A stretch of 64,000 nucleotides of DNA from Pelagibacterium xiamenense (GTDB taxonomy: Bacteria; Pseudomonadota; Alphaproteobacteria; Rhizobiales; Devosiaceae). A program made the translations under genes and the position numbers. Below the pieces are notes generated by a model that was not told the origin of the DNA, did no database searches, and saw only the letters and a list, made by a program, of their open reading frames with translations. The stretch spans positions 372,001 to 436,000 of the forward strand of contig NZ_JAJOYS010000003.1 in assembly GCF_021166475.1 (NCBI RefSeq), in the 5' to 3' direction. How positions within the stretch are numbered: position 1 is the first letter of the stretch; each line of letters opens with the position of its first letter. Positions 57,662 to 64,000 of the stretch are shown in pieces.

Positions 57662-59197
57662 CTAGCCGACCTTGATCTCGGCGGCCTTGAACCCTGCCTC
57701 CTGGGCGAGCTGTTTGTGGCGGCCGTAGAGACGCTCCCCGTCGAGGAACGCGAGGTCGCCGGGCAGATGCAGCACCAGCGCATCGCCCTGCACGCCGAAT
57801 GACGTCTGCGGCAGTATGCCCGGCATGGCGGCGGTCAGCGGATAGGCGACGCGAAAGAACGCGCCGAGCAGTCGGGCGCGCGCATTGAGCGAGTCGCCCG
57901 CAAGTGCCAGAAGCCGCGCCGACGCGCTTTTCTGCTTCAACCCCATGTAGCGGTAGGCCAGCGTCTGCGCGAGAAATGCCCGGCCCGGGTGCCCGATCCC
58001 GACGATATCGGAAAACGCCACCATATCGACGCTCTGTTCGCCGCGGTAGTCCGGATGCGCGCGCCACCCAATGTCCGAAATATAGCAGGATGCGATACGC
58101 AGCCGCTTTTCGTCGGCAGTTTCCTCTATCCCGATCATGTCGAAGAAAGCCTTGCTGCCTTCAATCAGATCGGACGCGAATTCCGGTGCCCGGGAGCGCA
58201 GTGAGGAGATCTCCGCCGTCGCCTGCAATAGCGGATCGGCCGCCTTCTCATCCGGGTCGAGTTGATCGAACAGATACCCCTCACGCACCCCGAGGGCAGA
58301 AAAAACGACCTCTTCGAACTCACCGGCGCGAAGGACCTCGGCGAGCACCGCAGCGCCATATGGCAGAAGGCCTTTACGCGCGCGTGACACAATATCCATG
58401 CCCGCGACCGGCTTCTTGTCGTCCTTGGTGAGAAGGTCGCACAATTCCAGCATATCCTTGCTCGGCACGGTGTAATCCTGAACCATGTGCAGCGGATACT
58501 TCGTCCGGGCCTGATGCAAGCGCGCGAGCGCGCGCCACGTGCCGCCAACCGCACCGAAAGACGTGTGCCGCCCTGACTTGAGGACCTTCGAGCGCGTCAG
58601 CCGTTCCCGTGCGATTTCGACGGCGCGCTCCGGCGTCATGTCGCTGTCGTCCTGGAGCCGAATGGCCCCCAGTTCATGGGTTTCCCCCATGTGGTCTTCG
58701 CGCCCCGAAACGGCGGCCAGTTCCAGACTGCCCCCGCCCAGATCGCCGATGACGCCGTCGAACGCCGGCATGCCGGCAACCAGCCCAAGCGCCGCATAAT
58801 GGGCTTCTTCGGCACCCGAGAGCACACGCACCGGAACGCCGATGACCTCCTCGACCGACCGAACGAAGTCGGGCCCGTTTTCGGCCTCGCGCGTCGCCGA
58901 CGTCGCGATGGCGTGAATGTCGCCGACCTCGGTGAGTTTGCACACCATGGCAAACCGGCGGATCGCCTTCAGCGCCCGCGCCATGCTGTCGTCGGAAAGC
59001 TTGCCGGTCGCGGCGACGCCCCGCCCCAGCCCGCTCGCCGATTTTTCGTTGTAAAGAACAGTGAGCGCCCGCGCGAGGCGCTCATAGACCACCAGGCGAA
59101 CCGAGTTCGACCCAATATCGAGAACCGCGACCGGCTTGGCTCCCGCAATCCGTCCCTGCGCGGCAGGGTCCGACTCAACGCTCCAGAAGCGGATCAA
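57662..59197 (-). CDS. ppx: Exopolyphosphatase (Ppx/GppA family)
   Basis: Hydrolyses terminal phosphates from polyphosphate (or guanosine pentaphosphate in GppA relatives). The 511-residue protein has the actin-like ATPase motifs [17 protein letters not shown], the Glu region of [30 protein letters not shown] and [14 protein letters not shown]-terminal HD-like domain follows. The TTG start overlaps the ppk stop (TTGA), so the two are translationally coupled. Pairing a polyP maker and breaker in one operon gives balanced turnover. Confidence 0.93.
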   Translation of the reverse strand: MIRFWSVESDPAAQGRIAGAKPVAVLDIGSNSVRLVVYERLARALTVLYNEKSASGLGRGVAATGKLSDDSMARALKAIRRFAMVCKLTEVGDIHAIATSATREAENGPDFVRSVEEVIGVPVRVLSGAEEAHYAALGLVAGMPAFDGVIGDLGGGSLELAAVSGREDHMGETHELGAIRLQDDSDMTPERAVEIARERLTRSKVLKSGRHTSFGAVGGTWRALARLHQARTKYPLHMVQDYTVPSKDMLELCDLLTKDDKKPVAGMDIVSRARKGLLPYGAAVLAEVLRAGEFEEVVFSALGVREGYLFDQLDPDEKAADPLLQATAEISSLRSRAPEFASDLIEGSKAFFDMIGIEETADEKRLRIASCYISDIGWRAHPDYRGEQSVDMVAFSDIVGIGHPGRAFLAQTLAYRYMGLKQKSASARLLALAGDSLNARARLLGAFFRVAYPLTAAMPGILPQTSFGVQGDALVLHLPGDLAFLDGERLYGRHKQLAQEAGFKAAEIKVG

Positions 59198-61377
59198 CCT
59201 GCATCCTCTTCGTCGTCACCATAGTCCCCGTGAAGCGCGCTGCCGCGCCCCGATAGCGAGGGATTCGTCATAAAATAGTCGTGGGCGTTGAATGCTTCCT
59301 CACCCTCGGCAGCGTTGATACGCTGCGCCGTTCCGTCAGGAAGCACCTCCCAGCTTTGCTGGTTGTCTCGCAGATTGGCGACCATAATTCTATCGAGAAT
59401 CTGCTTATGCACAGTCTTGTTCTTGATCGGCACGAGCGTTTCCACGCGCCAGTCGAGATTGCGTGGCATGAGGTCCGCTGACGAAATGTAGACTGCCGCC
59501 TCGCGCGAGGGCATCTCGCGGCCGTTGCCGAAGCAATAGATACGCGAGTGCTCGAGGAACCGCCCAACGATCGACTTCACCCGGATATTATCGGAAAAGC
59601 CCGGAATGCCCGGCCGCAGGCAGCAGATACCGCGGATGACCAGGTCGATCTTCACCCCAGCCTGGCTGGCGCTGTAAAGCGCGTCGATGATGTCAGGGTC
59701 CACCAATGAATTGCACTTGAACCAGATTGTCGCCGGCTCGCCACGGCTCGCAAGCTCAGCCTCGGTCGCGATATGCTCGAGCAATCGCGAGCGAAGCGAA
59801 ATCGGTGAAATCGCGATCGTTTCGAGTTCGCTCGGGCGCGCATAGCCGGTGATGAAGTTGAATACCCGCGCGACGTCGCGCGTGATCGCCGGATCGGCCG
59901 TGAAATAGCTCAGGTCGGTATAGATCTTGGCCGTGACCGGGTGATAGTTGCCCGTGCCCACATGGCAATAAGACACCAACCGCCCCTGCTCGCGACGCAC
60001 CACCTGGCTTAGCTTGGCGTGGGTCTTGAGTTCGATGAACCCGAAAACGACCTGCACGCCGGCCCGCTCGAGATCCCGCGCCCAGCGGATATTGGCCTCT
60101 TCGTCGAACCGCGCCTTGAGCTCGACCAGCGCCGTCACCGACTTGCCGGATTCCGCCGCCGCGATCAGAGCCTTGACGATCGGGGAGTCCTTGCTGGTCC
60201 GATAAAGCGTCTGCTTGACCGCAACCACATCGGGGTCCCGCGCCGCCTGCGCGATGAACTGTGCAACGACGTCGAAGCTCTCATAGGGATGGTGGACCAC
60301 GATATCCTTTTCCCGGATCGCGGCGAAACAGTCGCCGTGATGATCGCGGATGCGCTCCGGGAACCGGGCGTGGTAACGCGGGAACTTGAGCTCCGGCCTG
60401 TCGAGATCGCAGATCTTGCCTGCGTCCGCGAGGCCGAGAAACCCGTCAACCTCGAACGTATCTTCAACCGTGACGTGCAACTCCTCGGCAATCAGCCGCT
60501 TCAGCGAGCGCGGCATCGAACGGTCGATCTCAAGCCGGATCACCTGGCCACGCCGGCGCTGGCGCAGCGCCGATTCGAACTCGACCACGAGGTCGGCCGC
60601 TTCGTCGTCGATTTCGATCTCGCTGTCGCGCACCACCCGGAATCCGCCCGAGCCCACCACCGTGTAGCCGGGGAAGATCTTGTGAAAGAAGACTTTCACC
60701 ATGGTCTCGACCGTAACCATCTCGACCCGCCGGTCGGATATCGCATGCGTCGGCAGCTTGATGAAGCGGTCGAGATTGGCGGGAATACGCACAAGCGCGT
60801 TGAGCCGCGACCCGTCCGATACCCGATCGAGCTGGAACGCCAGCGAGAACCCCAGATTGGGAATGAACGGGAACGGATGCGCCGGATCGATGGCAATCGG
60901 GGTCAGGACTGGGAAGATTTCCTCGCGAAAGATCGTCTGCAGGAAATCCACCTGCTCGGAGGTGAGGTCCTCCTCCTCGTGCAGGACGATGTTGTGCTCG
61001 GCGAGTTCCTCACGGATCGACTGCCACTGGTCCTGCTGTTCGAGATGCAGGTGCTGGGCGAGCGTGGCGATTTCTTCGAGCTGCTCGGTTGGCGTCATCC
61101 CGTCCGAGCTCTCGCGCGGCAGTCCCGCCCGAAGCTGCCCCTTCAGCCCGGCGACGCGAACCATGAAGAACTCGTCGAGATTGTTCGCCGAAATCGAAAC
61201 GAACCGCAGCCGCTCAAGGAGCGGGTGATTTTGGTTCTGCGCCTCTTCGAGGACACGCATATTGAATTGAAGCCAGGAGACTTCGCGGTTCACGAACCGG
61301 GCCGGGCTCTCACGCAGCGCCGAGATATCCGGGGTGGTGTCCTCGACCAGATGTTCGTTCTGCACCATTTCAACCAT
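59194..61377 (-). CDS. ppk: Polyphosphate kinase 1
   Basis: Makes inorganic polyphosphate from ATP at the membrane. The 727-residue protein has the N domain ([48 protein letters not shown]). The phosphate-binding region and autophosphorylated His lie in [27 protein letters not shown], with a second conserved part in [36 protein letters not shown] 61377 ([13 protein letters not shown]) starts 10 bp after hdaA, so hdaA-ppk-ppx are likely one transcript. No PhoB box was recognised. Confidence 0.96.
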   Translation of the reverse strand: MVEMVQNEHLVEDTTPDISALRESPARFVNREVSWLQFNMRVLEEAQNQNHPLLERLRFVSISANNLDEFFMVRVAGLKGQLRAGLPRESSDGMTPTEQLEEIATLAQHLHLEQQDQWQSIREELAEHNIVLHEEEDLTSEQVDFLQTIFREEIFPVLTPIAIDPAHPFPFIPNLGFSLAFQLDRVSDGSRLNALVRIPANLDRFIKLPTHAISDRRVEMVTVETMVKVFFHKIFPGYTVVGSGGFRVVRDSEIEIDDEAADLVVEFESALRQRRRGQVIRLEIDRSMPRSLKRLIAEELHVTVEDTFEVDGFLGLADAGKICDLDRPELKFPRYHARFPERIRDHHGDCFAAIREKDIVVHHPYESFDVVAQFIAQAARDPDVVAVKQTLYRTSKDSPIVKALIAAAESGKSVTALVELKARFDEEANIRWARDLERAGVQVVFGFIELKTHAKLSQVVRREQGRLVSYCHVGTGNYHPVTAKIYTDLSYFTADPAITRDVARVFNFITGYARPSELETIAISPISLRSRLLEHIATEAELASRGEPATIWFKCNSLVDPDIIDALYSASQAGVKIDLVIRGICCLRPGIPGFSDNIRVKSIVGRFLEHSRIYCFGNGREMPSREAAVYISSADLMPRNLDWRVETLVPIKNKTVHKQILDRIMVANLRDNQQSWEVLPDGTAQRINAAEGEEAFNAHDYFMTNPSLSGRGSALHGDYGDDEEDAG

Positions 61378-61387
61378 AATAGCGTCC

Positions 61388-62143
61388 TCAGCTTTCCGTG
61401 TCCGGTTTGTCCGCGCGGGCAGCGGCACGCAGCGCCAGCGCCTCGGCGGCGATCGCGCGCGTTACCGCCCGGCCGCGCGACAGCGCGAGCCGATCTGCGA
61501 TCGAAACCAGAGCGACGACTTCCTCACTTGACCGCTCCATGCGCGCTACGAGATAGGAAATCACCTTCGGATCGACCGACAACTGCCTGTCGGCAAACAG
61601 TTTCACCATCATCTGCGACAACAAGATGTCATCGGGCGCCGTTAATGAGAACCACGCGGCCAGCCGCGCACGCGACTTGACGTCATTGGTCCGGTAGGGC
61701 CATTCGGCGATCGGCGACCGCGCGGTCATCAGCAGCGGCCGTTCGTCGCGCATCGACTGGTTGAGCAAGTGAAAGAGCCCCACCTCGTCATAACCGGCAC
61801 GATCGATATCCTCGACGAGCACGGGCCGTGTCCCGCCTTCGGCCGCAAGGCTCTCGACCGCATCGGGTTCGGCTGCCACCGCGTCCGCCTGCGCCAGCCA
61901 GATCCGTGCAAGGTGTGATTTCCCCGATTTTGCAGCCCCTTCGACGAGCGCCAACGGCGCGGGCCAGTCGGGAAAGGCGCAAACGTGCTCGAAAGCGAGA
62001 TGATTGCCCTCGCACACCATAAAATCGTCGGCGGTCTGCGCGGCGACGTGCCCGAGATTCAGAACCAGTTGCGTCTTGCCCTCAGGCCACACGCCCGGGT
62101 CGGCATCTTCGGCAATCATGGGCTTAACCGATTTTGCCTGCAT
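61388..62143 (-). CDS. hdaA: HdaA-like regulator of DnaA (Hda family)
   Basis: DnaA-related AAA+ protein that inactivates DnaA-ATP after replication starts. The 251-residue length suits HdaA. Near the N-terminus [10 protein letters not shown] contains the QLxLxL clamp-binding motif. The Walker A-like loop is [15 protein letters not shown] and the sensor-type segment [22 protein letters not shown]. It lacks the DNA-binding domain of DnaA, as expected. Its first bases overlap the end of the AI-2E family gene by 20 bp, a conserved linkage in Hyphomicrobiales. Confidence 0.88.
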   Translation of the reverse strand: MQAKSVKPMIAEDADPGVWPEGKTQLVLNLGHVAAQTADDFMVCEGNHLAFEHVCAFPDWPAPLALVEGAAKSGKSHLARIWLAQADAVAAEPDAVESLAAEGGTRPVLVEDIDRAGYDEVGLFHLLNQSMRDERPLLMTARSPIAEWPYRTNDVKSRARLAAWFSLTAPDDILLSQMMVKLFADRQLSVDPKVISYLVARMERSSEEVVALVSIADRLALSRGRAVTRAIAAEALALRAAARADKPDTES

Positions 62144-63239
62144 CGTCCTTCTCCGCGCCCTGTCTGGACTGCAGAACCTTGTAGTCGGGGTCATAAAGGG
62201 GGCTGTTCTTGTATTTGGTCACCGCCCAGCGCATCAACACCCCGGAAATCGCCGCGAGCGGCACGGCCACGATAACACCGACGGCGCCGAACAACACGGC
62301 AAAGGCGAAAAGCGCGAACATCAGCCAGACCGGATGCACACCGATACTCGACCCGACGAGTTTGGGATAAAGGATGTTGCCCTCGAGAAACTGCCCGAAG
62401 AGATAGATCGCGAGGATGATCGATATGGGTATCCAGTCCGGCCAGAACTGAACCAGCGCAACCCCGATCGAAAGCACGAACCCGATCAGCGCCCCGACAT
62501 AGGGAATAAAGCTGAAAAGCCCGGCAATAATCCCGATCGCGAGCCCGAAGCTCAGACCCGCCAGCGACAGCGCCGCGCCATAGTAAATCGCGAGAATGAG
62601 AACCACGGTCCCCTGCCCGCGCACAAACCCCGCCAGCGCCACGTCCATGTCGGCAAAAAGCGCGCGGATTTCCGCCTTGTGCTTGGGTGGGAACAGGTTG
62701 TCGACACTTTCGACCATCTTCTGCCAGTCCACCAGCACGTAGAACGCCACCACCGGCGTCACGATCATGATGCCCACGGTATTGAAGATGCTCACGCTCG
62801 ATTGGACAATCTGGCCGGTGATGTTGGTGAGCATGCCGATGCTGTCGGAAAACATCTGCTCGAGCCCGCGCTCGAGCTCAAGCATGCGGTCCGTGCCGAT
62901 CCATTGCTCGAGCCTTGGCGCCTGGGTCGCGATGAACTCCTGCAACTGCTCGACATAGCCCGGCAGGTTCCGCAGCAATCCGAACGCCTGCTGGAGGATC
63001 AACGGAACGATCAGCAGGACCGCCGCGATAACCAGGAGCACCACCAACAGAAGGACAAAAAGCGTTCCGATGGCGCGGCGCACATGGTGCTTTTCCAGCC
63101 ACTCAACGATCGGGTTGAGCAGATAAGCGAGCGTGATCCCGATCACGAAGGGCAACAGGATGCCCCGGAATACCCACAGCAGGACCCCGGTGACCGCCAG
63201 AAGGAGGACCCAGGCCTTGATCTGATTCTGCAGTGTCAT
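62124..63239 (-). CDS. AI-2E family transporter (PerM-like)
   Basis: Inner-membrane protein of 371 residues with about seven to eight hydrophobic segments, starting MTLQNQIKAWVLLLAVTGVLLWVFRGILLPFVIG. It has the family signature YLLNPIVEWLEKHHVRR and the central DMDVALAGFVRGQGTVVLILAIYYGAALSLAGLSFGLAIGI. Members have varied proposed roles (AI-2 export, Na+/H+ antiport); none can be assigned here. ATG 63239 is chosen; the frame upstream overlaps the purM region antisense. Divergent from purM. Confidence 0.9.
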   Translation of the reverse strand: MTLQNQIKAWVLLLAVTGVLLWVFRGILLPFVIGITLAYLLNPIVEWLEKHHVRRAIGTLFVLLLVVLLVIAAVLLIVPLILQQAFGLLRNLPGYVEQLQEFIATQAPRLEQWIGTDRMLELERGLEQMFSDSIGMLTNITGQIVQSSVSIFNTVGIMIVTPVVAFYVLVDWQKMVESVDNLFPPKHKAEIRALFADMDVALAGFVRGQGTVVLILAIYYGAALSLAGLSFGLAIGIIAGLFSFIPYVGALIGFVLSIGVALVQFWPDWIPISIILAIYLFGQFLEGNILYPKLVGSSIGVHPVWLMFALFAFAVLFGAVGVIVAVPLAAISGVLMRWAVTKYKNSPLYDPDYKVLQSRQGAEKDDAGKIG

Positions 63240-63373
63240 GCGGGGACGATCCTTGCGTGATGCGCGGCGAGCCGCTATCAGCCTTCGATTATAGCCCCCA
63301 TGCGAGGCGATCAACGTCAATCTGTTGCCCTGGGCAAAAGCTGTGGGCAGCACAGTGGAAATGGTCCTGACCC

Positions 63374-64000
63374 ATGTCCGACTCACCCTTGGTGCCACCA
63401 AACGGCCTCTCGTACAAGCAGGCCGGGGTCGATATCGACGCCGGCAACGCCCTTGTCGAGGCGATCAAGCCTGCGGTCAAATCCACCCGCCGGCCCGGCG
63501 CGGACGGCGAGATCGGCGGCTTCGGTGGACTGTTCGATTTGAAGGCTGCCGGCTTTGCCGACCCGATTCTCGTAGCCGCCAATGACGGGGTCGGCACCAA
63601 GCTGCGCATCGCCATCGACGCAGGCGTGCACAATACCGTCGGCATCGACCTGGTCGCCATGTGTGTCAACGACATCGTCGTCCAGGGCGCCGAACCGCTC
63701 TTCTTCCTCGACTATTTCGCCACCGGAGCGCTCAATGTCGAGCAAGGCACGGCGATCGTCGAGGGCATTGCCGAAGGCTGCCGGCAGGCCGGGTGCGCGC
63801 TACTCGGTGGCGAAACCGCAGAAATGCCCGGTATGTACGCGGGCGACGACTACGACCTCGCCGGCTTTGCCGTCGGAGCCGCCGAACGTAGCGCCCTCCT
63901 GCCCCGCAAGGACATCACCGCCGGCGACAAGCTCGTTGCCATCGCATCCTCCGGCGTACACTCGAACGGCTTTTCGCTTGTGCGCAAGATCGTCGACATG
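63374..64000 (+). CDS. purM: Phosphoribosylformylglycinamidine cyclo-ligase (N-terminal part, cut by window edge)
   Basis: Fifth step of purine synthesis, forming aminoimidazole ribonucleotide. The reading frame from ATG 63374 begins [20 protein letters not shown] and contains the PurM signatures [67 protein letters not shown] and [15 protein letters not shown]. It is open to the right edge (209 codons visible). It is divergent from the AI-2E gene with 134 bp between starts; purN usually follows. Confidence 0.96.
   Translation, partial: MSDSPLVPPNGLSYKQAGVDIDAGNALVEAIKPAVKSTRRPGADGEIGGFGGLFDLKAAGFADPILVAANDGVGTKLRIAIDAGVHNTVGIDLVAMCVNDIVVQGAEPLFFLDYFATGALNVEQGTAIVEGIAEGCRQAGCALLGGETAEMPGMYAGDDYDLAGFAVGAAERSALLPRKDITAGDKLVAIASSGVHSNGFSLVRKIVDM

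Overview
The window is a high-GC, densely coded chromosomal segment of an alphaproteobacterium. The evidence is the gene order amidase/PBP1a/prfB beside rne, accB-accC-aat followed by DUF2155 and an NDUFA12-type complex I gene, a vitamin B12-dependent ribonucleotide reductase, and ppk-ppx-hdaA facing purM. This fits Hyphomicrobiales, and a Devosiaceae-like member (Devosia/Pelagibacterium) is my best guess; the genus is inference. No tRNA, rRNA, CRISPR array, insertion sequence or prophage was recognised.

Layout. 1-2.4 kb: start of a suf iron-sulfur operon (cysteine desulfurase, then sufB running off the left edge) divergent from an alpha/beta hydrolase, with an Irr-type iron control element between them. 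2.4-11.1 kb: tyrS, a giant AsmA-like protein, a Bcp-type peroxiredoxin, an M23 peptidase, a pirin, and prfB with an intact programmed +1 frameshift. 11.3-11.7 kb: copy A of a dispersed repeat. 11.7-18.8 kb: PBP1a, cell-wall amidase and RNase E, the latter with a hairpin-rich leader and a C-terminal PNPase-type tail. 18.8-26.7 kb: aminotransferase, BepA-like M48 protease, DsbA-like oxidoreductase, DUF2087 protein, aroQ, accB, accC, aat, DUF2155 and NDUFA12. 27.2-30.9 kb: nrdJ behind two NrdR-like boxes spaced 31 bp. 30.9-32.1 kb: an orphan gene of lower GC followed by repeat copy B in opposite orientation.

32.2-44.2 kb is the most accessory part. It holds a fused VOC dioxygenase/carboxylesterase (MhqE-MhqD-like), a Na/Pi cotransporter with PhoU-like tail, and an apparent rhamnoside-use operon. 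That operon runs GH78 alpha-L-rhamnosidase, binding protein, two permeases, ATPase, and is divergent from a LacI-family regulator with repeated operator-like sites. 44.2-50.4 kb: a flavoprotein, an M29 aminopeptidase, small periplasmic and hypothetical proteins, and AMP nucleosidase. 50.4-64 kb: maeB, a CSS/EAL c-di-GMP phosphodiesterase, aspS, rnd, the polyphosphate pair ppk-ppx, hdaA, an AI-2E family permease, and the start of purM at the right edge.

Most genes are housekeeping. The observations most worth following are the repeat pair (11309-11650 and 31696-32108), the orphan gene next to its second copy, the fused quinone/electrophile-type enzyme, the structured rne leader, and several predicted regulatory sites (Irr, NrdR, LacI, and one palindrome with no assigned regulator).
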